DNA of 64,000 nucleotides. Source: Coix lacryma-jobi var. lacryma-jobi. Taxonomy: Eukaryota > Streptophyta > Magnoliopsida > Poales > Poaceae. The stretch is taken from assembly GCA_009763385.1 (NCBI GenBank), contig CM019831.1:115727432-115791431 (forward strand), read 5' to 3'. Positions 1-10,284 of the stretch are shown here, piece after piece. The notes beneath the pieces were generated by a model. That model worked only from the letters and a program-made list of their open reading frames with translations. It did no database searches and was not told where the DNA came from. The stretch's first letter is position 1. Every line of letters begins with the position of its first letter. The position numbers and the translations under genes are program-made.

Positions 1-1079
1 CCGGAAACGCCAAGTGGTTCTCCAGTCTTAGTCCAGTCGCCAGAAAGGAGTTTATCACCTTCGGCGACAATAGCAAAGGTAAGGTTTTGTCTCGTGGGTC
101 GGTGCGAGTTAATGAGCATTTTGTGTTGCGCAATGTTGCTCTTGTTTCTAACTTGCATTTTAACCTTCTTTCTGTTTCGCAACTCTTTGATGACGACTAT
201 GAGATTCGTTTTAAACCGAATCTCAGTCGTATTTTGGATCCTCAGGGCAATCTTGTGTGTTTGATTTCGCCCTTCGGAAAAGTCTTTCGTGCGAATTTCT
301 CAGAGTCTTTTGGCACTTCTCGTTGTCTTGTGGCTGGACAATCCTCCTCTGATCTTTGGAAGTGGCATAGGAGACTTCGACATTTGAGCTTCGACTTGCT
401 TGCAAGGCTTAGCTCACTTGGCCTAATCCGAGGATTGCCCAAGTTGCATATGGAGAAGGATCTTGTTTGCCATTCTTGTAGACATGGGAAGATGGTTGCC
501 GCTCCCCACCATCCAGTGACTCAGGTCATGACTAAGCGCCCTGGAGAGCTTTTGCACATGAACCTTGTCGGTCCGGCTCGGGTGAGCTCGGTTGGGGGGA
601 AGTGGTATGTGCTTGTTGTTGTTGATGACTTTTCAAGATATTTGTGGGTCTTCTTTTTAGCTGAGAAGACCGAGACTTTCTCCTTTGCTCGCAATCTAAT
701 TTTGCGTCTTTAGAACGAGTTCCCTTTGAACTCGATGCGAGCTATTAGGAGTGATAATGGTTCTGAATTCAAGAATTCGAATTTTGAGAAGTTTTGTAAC
801 TCTTTGGGTTTAGAGCATCAGTTTTCTTCCCCCTACACGCCGCCACAGAATGGTGTTGTAGAGAGGAAGAATCAGACCCTTATTGAGATGGCCAGGACGA
901 TGCTCGATGAGCATAGGACTCCTAGGCGATATTGGGCCGAAGCTATGAGCACTGCATGCTACATTTCCAATCGCATTTTTCTCCGAGCCTTCTTAAAAAA
1001 GACTTCTTATGAGTTGCGTTTTGGAAAACTGCCCAAAGTGAGTTATTTTAGTCTTTGGTTGCCACTGTTTTATACTTAA
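1..1079 (+). pseudogene. pol: Sire-1 pol: pre-integrase zinc domain and integrase core (decayed)
   Basis: The conceptual product shows the HHCC zinc-binding pre-integrase domain (WHRRLRHLSFD, later CHSC) and the integrase core (VVDDFSRYLWVFF, SDNGSEF, PQNGVVERKN). A TAG at 711-713 breaks the frame where Sire-3 has CAG. A 2-bp loss near 1050 shifts the frame relative to Sire-3 and the frame closes at 1079. The first catalytic aspartate is asparagine here (HMNLVGP at about 556-576, against HMDLVG in Sire-3 and Sire-4), which alone should inactivate the enzyme. The only ATG starts are internal, because the true beginning is outside the window. Confidence 0.9.
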
Positions 1080-1122
1080 GAAAGGCAACCTGGACAAATT
1101 TGAGTCTCGTTCTTCTGACGGT

Positions 1123-2520
1123 GTGTTTTTGGGTTATGGCACTCACACTCGAGCTTATCGTGTACTTAACCTTGACACTAACCGAGTCATGGAGACATCA
1201 GATGTCACCTTCGATGAGACCATGGTTTGTCTTTCTTCTCGTTTTGAACGTGCATGTGATCATGAGGTTGGTGAGCCTCTTTTTGATGATGAGGACGAGG
1301 GTGCTGAAGGTATGGATGATCCAACACCCCCTCCACCTGCTGTGCCGCAAGGAGCGGCCTCTACTATGACTCACGGCCCCAACACTTCTTCCTCTTGGGG
1401 GCCGTGGGATCCGCCACCTCGAGCGGTACCCTTTGTACCCGAGGAGGCACCAGCTGCTGTTGAGAGGGAGATCACTTCAGCTCGGGAGGCGCCACGACAC
1501 ATCCAGCGCCAACACCCGCCTCAACAGATGATTGGCAGCATTGGCGAACGTGTCACTCGGTCAAGGTCATAACAAATCTCTCACTTTGCTCATTCTACAT
1601 TTGTTGCTGATTTTGAACCCCGAGATGTTGGACACGCTTTGATGGATCCAGATTGAGTCAATGCCATGCATGAGGAGTTAGAAAATTTTGAGAGAAATCG
1701 GGTTTGAGTTTTGGTTCCTCTTCCTCCTGAGTGTCACCCTATTGGGACTAAATGGGTTTTCAAAAACAAACAAGGAGAGGATGGTCATGTTGTGAGAAAC
1801 AAGACCAGACTAGTTGCCTAGGGGTATAGTCAGAAGGAGGGGATAGACTATGAGGAGACTTTTACTCCTGTAGCTCGTTTGGAGGCAATTAGGATACTCT
1901 TGGCTTTTGCTGCATCCAAAGGGTTTAAACTTTTTCAAATCGATGTCAAGAGTGCCTTCTTAAACAACTACATAGAAGAAGAGGTGTATGTGAAACAACC
2001 CCCCGGTTTTGAAAATCCCAAGTTTCCAAACCATGTTCTTAAACTTCACAAAGCTTTATATGGTTTGAAACAAGCCCCTAGAGCCTGGTATGATAGGTTG
2101 AAAACCTTTTTGCTTGCTAAGGGTTTTAAAATGGTATGTGTGGATAAAACGCTTTTTCTCCTCAAGCAAGGCACTGATACTCTCTTGGTCCAGATTTACG
2201 TGGATGATATCATTTTCGGTGGTTCTTCTCACGCTTTGGTTGCCAAGTTTGCAGACACTATGAGCAGGGAGTTTGAGATGAGCATGATGGGCGAGTTGAC
2301 GTTCGTGTACCAGGGCAAGTACACCAAGGACATCCTGAAGAAGTTCGACATGGGTGAAGCCAAGCCTCTTCCAACACCCATGCCGACCACGGCAGCCCTG
2401 GATGCGGACGTGGATGGAGAAGCTGTGGACCAGAAGGAGTACCGGAGTATGATCGGGTCGCTGCTGTACATGACGGCGACACGCCCGGACATCCAGTTCG
2501 CGGTGTGTCTGTGCGCGTGA
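1123..2520 (+). pseudogene. pol: Sire-1 pol: integrase C-terminal linker and reverse transcriptase (decayed)
   Basis: This is frame 1 from about 1080 onward. It holds the copia linker (MFLGYGTHTRAYRVLNLDT, then an acidic and proline-rich stretch) and the reverse transcriptase (KSAFLNNYIEEEVYVKQPPGFE, KALYGLKQAPRAWYDRL, the catalytic YVDDIIFGG at about 2200). Stops include TAA at 1570-1572 and several more between 1650 and 1830, then TGA at 2518. Compared with Sire-3, about 42 bp is missing near 2300. This loss is in frame and removes the FFLGLQIKQ motif of the RT. Many of the stops match single C-to-T or G-to-A changes relative to Sire-3 or Sire-4. Confidence 0.9.
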
Positions 2521-2568
2521 TTTCAGTCGTCGCCGCGCACTTCTCACCGTCAGGCGGTCAAGCGCATT

Positions 2569-3099
2569 ATGAGGTACTTATACTTCACTCCAGAATTTGG
2601 GATTTGGTATTCTGCTTCCTCCACCCTCTCCCTTTGCGGTTATTCCGATGCCAATTTTGCTGGTTGCCGGATTGAGCGCAAGTCCACTTCTGGGACTTGC
2701 CAGTTTATTGGTTCTTCTCTTGTATCGTGGTCTTCTCGCAAGCAGTCTATTGTCGCCCGGTCTACCACGGAGGCTGAGTATGTTGATGCGGCTAGCTGCT
2801 GTTCCCAGTTGCTCTGGATGATGGCCACTTTGCGTGATTTTGGTCTGAGTTTTACTCGCGTTCCTTTGCTTTGTGACAACACGAGTGCTATTAGCGTTGC
2901 TGGGAACCCCGTGCTGCACTCTAAGACCAAACACATTGATGTGCGCTTTCATTTTCTGCGAGACCACTATGAGAAGGGTGATATCGACCTTCACCATGTC
3001 GATACTCATCATCAGTTGGCTGATATTTTCACCAAGCCTTTGGACCAATCAACTTTTGCTAGGTTGAGAGGTGAGCTTGGTGTGTGTTTCCCCTTTTAG
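2569..3099 (+). pseudogene. pol: Sire-1 pol: RNase H domain
   Basis: This region is in the same frame as the RT segment, after a TGA at 2518-2520. Copia RNase H motifs are visible: SGYSDAN-like GYSDANFAGC, KSTSGTCQFIGSSLVSWSSRKQ, STTEAEYV, LLCDNTSAISVAGNP, and the C-terminal KHIDVRFHFLRDHYEKGDI and LADIFTKPLDQ. The reading frame ends naturally at the TAG at 3097-3099, the pol C-terminus shared with Sire-3 and Sire-4. This block is itself uninterrupted, but it is part of a dead polyprotein. Confidence 0.9.
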
Positions 3100-4662
3100 A
3101 TGGGGGAAACATTTTGGCTTTTGTATCATAATCTGACCTTTTGTTTTTCATTTGGTTTCTTCTTGCATCTTTTCTGCATTTCATCTTGCATATTTACATT
3201 CAGAGCTTCATGTATATAATCTTTAGAATGTGATTATGCTCTGTGTAGTGTATGCTCCGATGCTTTACTTGTAGCTTATGCTCTTTCTGATCACTGATAC
3301 ATGTTGTGAGCTGAGCTATTTTATGAATGGTGAACTTGTTTAATGAACCTAAAACCTGAAAATGTTCACCATTGAGATATGCAACTAGCATGTGTAGAAT
3401 GTGTTGAAATCACTTGTGCTTCTCATTTATGCTAGGTTGCTATGTCTCTAGTTCTGAGTCATTCACTTGCTTGGTATGTTCATATACTGCTTTAAACTTG
3501 AACCAAGTTAAAGTGAATTGGAAAGATCGAGATGGGATTGCTTGTCAGCACATCACAGTTTCGAGACTGTTTCTCATTGCACTTTGAGTTAAACTTGAGC
3601 TGTGTAGTGTATGACCGAAACTGTTGCTTTAAGCTTCTGATTGCTTCTGCATAGGCTTCGCACAGTTGAAAAGTTAGGCAATGACAAGTTTTCAACCTCT
3701 CGCAATCACATGCTGAAATTTAAACTTGTGTAATTTAACGGCTGCAACTCCGATAAAATTTTGAATTCACAAGTCTATACATGCTTAGTGCTATTTTGAT
3801 GGTGAATACCTTTTTGGCTGAAAACTGCTCATTTTGCTCCAATGTTCAGATTTCGTATTTAGTGATCAGTTTGAGCCTTTGCTAGCATCTTATGCATTTT
3901 ATGAGTCATCAGATCTGCACTTTGTCGAGCATCTTCTTATTCTATCGACTATATTCCTGAAGATGCTAACTAGCATTTTGACTCATATGCATTTTGGAGG
4001 GGAGATTCTTGATAAGTGCATTTTCAACTAAGGGGGAGAAAATATTGACAAATCATGAGTGCCTTCTGTGTTCAACTAAGGGGGAGAAAATTTTGATAAA
4101 TCATGTGCCTTCCGAGTTGAACTAAGGGGGACTTTTCCTGGTTGTGTGCACTATTTGAGGGAGAGTTTGCTCGTTGCTGAGTTTCTGAGCTGGTATCAGT
4201 TGGTTTGGAGCATTTTTTGTAGCTAGTTGTGTTGAGTCTTTGCCTCTTTCTTGAGGAACTAGCACCTTTTCTCTCATGCCTTCTTCAGGTGGTATCGAGC
4301 TTTTCTAGTTGGTATCGAGCTTCTTCACTAGCGGTGTTGAGCCCGTTCTGCCTCTTCTTGAGGGCTAGCTCTGTTTTGCTTGATTTTCAGTTGTTTTTTC
4401 AATTGGTGTCGAGCTTCTTAGCTAGCGGTGTTGAGCCTGTTCTACCTCTTCTTGAGGGCTAGCTTTGCTTTGCTTGGTTGTGTCGAGCCGTTGCCCATGT
4501 CTTTGGGAACCAAGTTGTTTTGCTTCTTCCACTTGACCTTCTTCAGCTTTGCTATGCTTTTGGGTCATTTGGTCAAGTTCTCTCTCCTTCTTCCTTCCTT
4601 CCTTCCTCTATTCCATTATGATTTGTGTTGGTAGTTGACAATGCACTCATCAAGGGGGAGAT
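3100..4662 (+). other. Sire-1 3' noncoding region between pol and the LTR
   Basis: No convincing protein is encoded. The region is shared with Sire-3 (19684-21203) and, reversed, with Sire-4 (23527-25160). It contains AAGGGGGAG-type polypurine tracts at about 4031, 4079 and 4123, as well as the priming tract next to the LTR. It also contains a local tandem duplication of about 90 bp at 4310-4475 (the CTAGCGGTGTTGAGCC unit occurs at about 4328 and 4422). A long 3' region with multiple polypurine tracts is a known property of Sireviruses. Confidence 0.8.
4651..4661 (+). promoter_or_regulatory. Polypurine tract priming plus-strand synthesis (Sire-1)
   Basis: CAAGGGGGAGA lies two bases before the TGCGGATACATGGG start of the 3' LTR. 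It is in the correct place for the RNase H-resistant primer of plus-strand DNA synthesis. Confidence 0.85.
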
Positions 4663-5025
4663 TGCGGATACATGGGTGTATGCCGAGTCTCTGAGTGATG
4701 AGTGATTGTCAACTGGGATAATGCGCAGGTTCTTTGGCTTTTATACAGTGATCAGAGGCAAGGTGAAGGTCAAGTAGAGATGTGCCGTGCCGATGGACCG
4801 AGAGTGGCGAAGGGCAGACGTGAGGCTTGGAGTGAGGGACTGGTGGCCCGAGGATCAGCTGTGGTGGCTGGCAGCCTGGGACAGCGACGAGCGAAGACTT
4901 GCGGGGCACAGTGTTGCCTGAGTCGAGGACTTGGGGACATGTGTCGGTGGACTGGGTGCACGGGCGGTGCATCCCCTCTATGATTCGGTTTGGTGGTTGA
5001 GCCACAGAAAAACCACCGAGTGGAC

Positions 5026-5410
5026 GGTTTCCAGGTTTGGGCCTCAAAACCTGGGCGCTAACGGTTTCCGAGTTTGGGCCACAAAACTCGGGCTGAGGAT
5101 GGTTTCCAGGTTTGGGCCTCAAAACCTGGGCGCTGACGGTTTCCGAGTTTGGGCCACAAAACTCCGGCTGAGGACGTTTTCCAGGTTTGGGCCTCAAAAC
5201 CTGGGCGCTGACGGTTTCCGAGTTTGGGCCACAAAACTCGGGCTGAGGACGGTTTCCAGGTTTGGGCCTCAAAACCTGGGTGCTGCGGGTTTCTGAGTTT
5301 GGGCCACAAAACTCAGGCGATGGTCGGCTGGTTTCCAGGTTTGGGCCTCAAAACCGGGGGTTGGTCGTGAAGGCTGGTTTTCCGGTTTGGGCCTCAAAAC
5401 CGGGGGCGAA
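5026..5410 (+). repeat. Tandem array of palindromic LTR modules, 75-bp period
   Basis: Two alternating near-perfect 24-bp palindromes are repeated: CCAGGTTTGGGCCTCAAAAC plus CTGG (for example 5031-5054) and CCGAGTTTGGGCCACAAAAC plus TCGG (for example 5069-5092). The CCAGG copies start at 5031, 5106, 5181 and 5256, which gives a 75-bp period. They are followed by diverged forms to about 5410. The Sire-3 and Sire-4 LTRs have fewer units, so the array varies in copy number. Confidence 0.9.
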
Positions 5411-6189
5411 GTCTAGGAAAAGGACAAGCGGAGCGGTGGCGGCACGTGGCGGCAATCAGTGAGGTTGCGTTGAGGCAACGCTACCTATTGTGCGGGCGTG
5501 GCCGTCGGATCACCAGCAACTTCGAGTTGGTCCAGAATAACCCTAGGGTTTAGCTGGTTCGCTCTGTAATTAGAGAGGGATAGAGTAGGAATTAGAATTA
5601 GGATAAGTAGAGGGAGACACCCTCCTCCCATCCCATCTCAGTCATTTGCTATTTTGCCTTCTAGGTTTTCCTGCTCTCCCCATCCTCTGTTGTAGCGAAC
5701 TGAGATCCACAGAGAAGAGAACAATACCTCTGTGCCCGTGAGATTTTGAGGAAGTGAGACCGTAATCTCACTGTTGTAGCGTGTGGTAGCCACACGGTTT
5801 CAAATTCGTGGTTGTGATTCATGTTTTCTGTGTGTTCTTCGCGGGTTGCTTTTATCCACGATTTTCCCGTTGATCGATCTCTCTACTTGGTGTGTCTTTT
5901 GCAAATCCGTTTGAACCAAGATGTTCTAGATCATGAGGCACTTCTTTCCACCGAAGGAATTCACCTCTAACCTCACGAGCTAGTAGATCGGTTGATTCTC
6001 GTTTCGAGTCAAGTCTTTCTCCCTTCCCCCGAATTTCTTCGATTCATCGATTTGGAGATAGGTTCGAGCCATGATCTCTTAGAGATAGCTCACTATCATC
6101 CTTGTGACTCTTCTCACCAAGGTTGATCCCTAGAGGATTTGTTTCGGGTGAGATAGAGTCGAATTGGTAAACGAACAATAGACTTTCGA

Positions 6190-6475
6190 GGTGTCCGGAC
6201 GCTTGGCTCGGGCTGACCGGACGCACAGAGTCCGGTCGTTGAATGTTCATCGCGATTTTTCCCTGCGTACTGACCGGACGCTCGCCCTGAACTTGACCGG
6301 ACGCAACCCTTCTACTGTTCACGGTTGTTGTCCGTATCGACCGGACGCTCTGTCGTTGACCGGACTCTTCTCTCAAGTGAGTCCGGTCGCGAACAGTAAG
6401 GTTCCAAATCGGCTTTTGACTGACCGGACGCGTCCGGTGCCTACTGACCGGACGCACCAGTGAGTCCGGTTAGAG
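6190..6475 (+). repeat. CCGGAC / GTCCGG motif array in Sire-1 LTR
   Basis: About a dozen short motifs of the form GACCGGACGC or its reverse complement GCGTCCGGTC occur in both orientations. They are CpG-rich half-sites able to pair with each other. The same array occurs, reversed, in both Sire-4 LTRs (about 21930-22210 and 31240-31545). Confidence 0.85.
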
Positions 6476-6742
6476 CTGATTTACGCTGTTTCGTTCGTGG
6501 TTCGTTGATCAGTTGACGGGTTTGGTTTCCATCTTTTGCGTTGGACTTCTAGAGTCGTGTAGTGTCTCGTTGTGCTTCTTGGAAGCATCCACCCTACATC
6601 TAGGATCGTGGACACTCACAAGATCTTGGTTTGCTTTTGGGGTTGATTCCCGGGACAGTGACAACAAGTTTCTGAAAAGAAATTTGTAGCTCCCATTCAC
6701 CCCCCCCTCTGGTCGCTTTCTGGTAGCACTTTCGGTCCTTCA

Positions 6743-7833
6743 GAAGGCTTCGATGCTCACCCCGACTAGGGTTTAGTCTGGTGCGTGGCATCGGAGGCTC
6801 CGATGTTGCCACATTGGACGCTCCTATGCCACTGTTCACTTGCGAGTGAACTGTGGGATGCATCAGACGCTGGCATTGGATGCTGAGGGCCAACATCCGA
6901 TGGCCATGCAGAGAGGTTCCAGAGAGGGTAAATCTGCATCGGATGCTTCCGATGTGGAGGCATCGGAGGCTGCCCAGCGTCCGATGCTCCTTTAAACAGT
7001 CTGACAGGGTGGTACAGTCGACCGTTGGTCGAGGTCATCGGCGCGTCCGATGCCAGGCATCGGAGCGTCCGATGCCCCCGCAGTGAGCCCTGTTTGGTGC
7101 TCTTTTGGATGACCGGTTGGGGGAGTATTTATAGTCCTTCCCTCCATCCATTAGAGTATTCTTGCCACTTCCATCTACTGAGAGACACATTGTGAGTGTG
7201 AGTGAGTGCAAGAGCCCTAGTGAGGTTGAGAGATTTGCTAATTGTGAGAATTGAGTAGCAAGTGTGCATCCATCCATCTCTTTGGCCTTGTGTTGGTCAA
7301 GTGAGAGTTCTAGCTTGTTACTCTTGGTGATCGGCATCACCTAGACGGCTTGGTGGCGATCGTGAAGCTTGGAGAGCATCCGGTGGCATTGTGGATGACC
7401 CAAGCAAGCTTGTGATCGGTAGTGAGCAATTCACCGGGCCGGAGCGGCGAAGAATCAGCTCATAGCGAGCACTTGATCCTTGCGCGGATCAAGGGGGAGT
7501 GATACCCTTGCGCGGGTGCTCCAATGAGGACTAGGGGGGGTGTGCCGACACCTCGATACCTCGACAAAAAGATCGTCTTGTCATCTCTACTCCTTTACTT
7601 ACGCATTTACTTTCAAGCAATTCAATTCCGCATTATACTTGTTGTTCATTCACTATTGAATTGCCTTGCTAGAGTAGGAGTGGCATAGACTTGGTCTCTT
7701 GTGCGGTAGAATAGAGAGAAACACACTTCTAGGCACAAGGGGGTTAATTGGGCTTGATAGGTTTTAATTCTTGCTAAAGTTTTAGAAAAGCCCAATTCAC
7801 CCCCCCCCCCTCTTGGGCATCTTGATCCTTTCA
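6743..7833 (+). repeat. 5' LTR of Sire-2, truncated by the Sire-1 insertion
   Basis: This corresponds to about 43747-44841 of the 3' LTR and ends in TCCTTTCA just before the primer-binding site. By eye the copies differ by scattered transitions, a roughly 12-bp gap near 6866 and an 18-bp gap near 7246. A TATA-like TATTTATAG at 7126-7134 (44117-44125 in the other copy) marks a plausible core promoter, with the palindrome array just upstream. Confidence 0.88.
6748..7083 (+). repeat. CATCGGA / TCCGATG palindrome array in Sire-2 LTR
   Basis: Repeated half-sites CATCGGA and TCCGATG occur in both orientations, for example CATCGGAGGCTCCGATG near 6790 and CATCGGAGCGTCCGATGCC near 7058. The array ends about 45 bp before the TATA-like box. 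The same array is at about 43720-44070 in the 3' LTR, and a related one is at 36065-36305 between pol and the env-like gene. Confidence 0.85.
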
Positions 7834-7835
7834 AT

Positions 7836-7847
7836 TGGTATCGGAGC
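7836..7847 (+). promoter_or_regulatory. Primer-binding site (initiator tRNA-Met type) of Sire-2
   Basis: TGGTATCGGAGC begins two bases after the LTR end. It differs at one base from the usual TGGTATCAGAGC complement of the 3' end of initiator tRNA-Met, the usual primer of copia elements. Confidence 0.9.
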
Positions 7848-7913
7848 CTCGTGCTCTCGATTTATGCTTAACCGCCTAGAGTTAAGATATCCGGAGGTGA
7901 TGGACCACCTCCC

Positions 7914-10268
7914 ATGTTCGAGGGAGACGACTTCCCATATTGGAAAATCCGTATGGAGTCGTACCTAGAAGCGGTTGATGTGAAATGCCACGAAGCCGCC
8001 ATAACCGGGTTCCCCAAACCCAAGGAGGGTACTAGCCTCACGCCTTATGAGGAAGAGAATGAGAAATGGAATGGAAAAGCCAAAAATATTCTTTTTAGAG
8101 GCATCTGCAAGGATGTGTTTAATCGCGTCCGAAATCATAAGAATGCCCATGATCTATGGGACAACATATGTGCTCTCCATGAGGGAACCAAGAGTGAGCG
8201 TGAGGAGTGCTATCATTTAGTTATGCAAAAGCTTCATTCCTTTGATATGCATGCTAATGAAAATGCAAATGAAATGTACTCACGCTTGAATGTTCTTGTA
8301 GAAGAACTCAATGGACTTGGCCTCACACAAATGCAACCATCCGATGTTGTGAGGAAGATCCTTTGTGTCCTCCCAATTGAGAAATATGGACACATTGTGA
8401 CGGTGCTACATCAAGGCGATCTTTCCACCGCTACACCGACTCAAATCTTGGGAAAGATCAATGCGCATGAGATGTACATGGACATCACAACAAGTGGTGG
8501 CTCTTCCACCGACAAGAAGGACTTGGCCTTCAAAGCAAGCCATGACAAGAAGGGCAAGTCCAAGGCTATTGAGGTGCACCATGAAAGCTCAAGTGATGAA
8601 GAGGATGATTCCAACATTGCTCTCATGGTGAGAAAGACCACCAAGATGTTGAAGAAGCTTCACAAGAATGGAGTCAACTTTGACTCAAGAAAGAAGAAGT
8701 TCTTCACAAGTAGCAAGAGAAAGCCAATCTCCGAATTGGATTGCTACAATTGCGGTGAGCTTGGTCATGTTGCTCATCAATGTACCAAGCCCAAGAAGGA
8801 CAACTACAAGAACAAGAACAAGGGCAAAAAATATGATTCATCAAGTGAAGATGAGAAGCCCTACAAGAAGAAGGATGGCAAGAAGAAGCAATACCACAAG
8901 AAAGGTGGTAAAGCTTATATTGTTGGTGATTGGCTCATCGACATTGATTCCTCCGGTGGCTCATCAAATGAAGATAGTGATGATGAGAAGGAGAAGGTGG
9001 CCGCTCTAGTCATTGGCTCCTCTACATTACCACCACCACCGTCACCCTCATCATCTACACACCTATGCCTCATGGCTAAAGGTGATCGAAAGGTACAAAG
9101 AAATGATGACTCTAGTGATAGTGATAGTGATGGTGAATTTGAGGCACCCACTTATGATTAGCTTGTTAAATTGCTAAACAACTACTCTAAAATCATAAGA
9201 AAGACTAGAGCTAAGAATGAAAAGCTTGTTGATGAAAATGAATCTCTTGTTGAGAAATATGATCATGCTATACATGCTAGTGATGAGCTAAAAGATGAAC
9301 TTGCAACTATGTCATCATCTATCAAGTAGCTCAAGTCCTCTAACAAGGAGCTCAAAGCTAAAAATGAAAAACTTGATAAGATGCATAGTGACTTTACCAC
9401 TAGTTATGCTTTGCTCAAAGAACAATACACTCAAGTGAAAGTTGATTATGATACTCTCACCGTTGCTTATGATATACTTTCACATGAGACACATGATGCC
9501 CCTAACCTTGTTGTTAAGTGTGACATAGCAACATCTTGTGAGGACTTGGTTAGTGAGCATGATGAGCAAAAGGCTAGTGGCAAGGGCAAGAAAGTGGTTG
9601 TGGTCGATCACTATGATGACTATGTCAAGATCAAGAAAGAGAATGCAAAGTTCAAGGTTGATCTAGAGAAGCTTACAACCACGAAGCAAATTGTCATTGA
9701 AACTCATGATGATGACTATAGCATGTCACTTGAGCTAGACATGCTTAAAGAAGAGAACAAGAGATTGAAGATGGAGAGGGATTACAAAATGACACCATCT
9801 CAATTAGAGCTCCAACAGGAGAATGACAAGCTCAAGAAAGAGAAGGAACACCTTACCACCGGGTTGAAGAAATTCACCAAGGGCCAATATCTTCAAAGTG
9901 AGCTACTCATGAACACCGTCATGAAGACCAATAGAAATGGCATTGGCTTTCTTGAAGAGAAGATGAAACAACGCAAGAGCATTTCAAAGCCAAAGAAGAA
10001 GAAGATTGGAAGATGCTACGAGTGTGGAAAGGAATGACACTTTGCTCATGATTGTGAAGAGCCAAAACCCACACCCTTGCCCAAGCATGCTAGACCTTTT
10101 GCTTTCAATGCTCACTACATTCTTAGACAAGACTCTAGTGGCAAGATGAAAGTCATGTTCATGGGGCCTCCTAACAAGAATAGGCCAAAGCAAATTTGGG
10201 TTGCAAAGTCATTAGTTGAGAAGGTTAAGGGACCTCAACAAGTTTGGGTCCCAAAAGCTCAAGCTTGA
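7914..10268 (+). pseudogene. gag: Sire-2 gag (single frame with internal stops)
   Basis: Gag would form the virus-like particle and bind genomic RNA. From the ATG at 7914 the frame encodes a UBN2-type gag domain (start MFEGDDFPYWKIRMESYL), a basic segment with a CCHC knuckle (CYNCGELGHVAHQC at about 8745), and acidic serine-rich stretches. Past a TAG at 9159-9161 comes a long coiled-coil-like lysine and glutamate-rich region. A second CCHC knuckle begins at about 10014. Other in-frame stops are TAG 9327, TGA 10035 (within the second knuckle, at the residue before its histidine) and TGA 10266, which may be the natural end. No in-frame ATG precedes 7914 after the primer site. The length and two-knuckle layout match the Sirevirus gag seen in Sire-3 and Sire-4. 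Confidence 0.88.
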
Positions 10269-10284
10269 TTTCTTGTGTGTGTAG

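Larger units (their letters stand above)
1..6742 (+). mobile_element. Sire-1: Sirevirus (Ty1/copia) LTR retrotransposon, 3' part
   Basis: The window opens inside pol, just after the protease region, as judged against the matching sequence of Sire-3 at about 16530. Decayed integrase, reverse transcriptase and RNase H follow, then a 1.5-kb noncoding region with purine-rich tracts, then a 3' LTR ending in CA at 6742. Domain order integrase before RT identifies Ty1/copia; the long noncoding 3' region with repeated AAGGGGGAG tracts and a palindrome-rich LTR fits the Sirevirus lineage. The sequence immediately after 6742 resumes the LTR of Sire-2, so Sire-1 inserted into that LTR. Its 5' LTR and gag lie left of the window, so the target duplication (probably GAAGG at 6743-6747) cannot be confirmed. 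Confidence 0.93.
4663..6742 (+). repeat. 3' LTR of Sire-1 (2080 bp)
   Basis: The LTR runs from TGCGGATACATGGG to TCGGTCCTTCA, the same ends as the LTRs of Sire-3 and Sire-4. Its first part holds a 75-bp-period palindrome array (5026-5410). Its last part holds a CCGGAC/GTCCGG array (6190-6475) of the type also seen in Sire-4 but not in Sire-3. The partner 5' LTR is outside the window. Confidence 0.92.

Noticed and set aside
4709..5309. Open frames in the LTR giving repeated peptides such as RPKPGNRPQPEF
   Set aside because: They arise from translating the palindrome array on both strands. The same repeats are open in several frames and lie in the LTR.
5026..5410. Regularly spaced palindromic repeats that could resemble a CRISPR array
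   Set aside because: The spacers are not unique, the unit is a 75-bp tandem duplication inside a retrotransposon LTR, and the genome is a plant.
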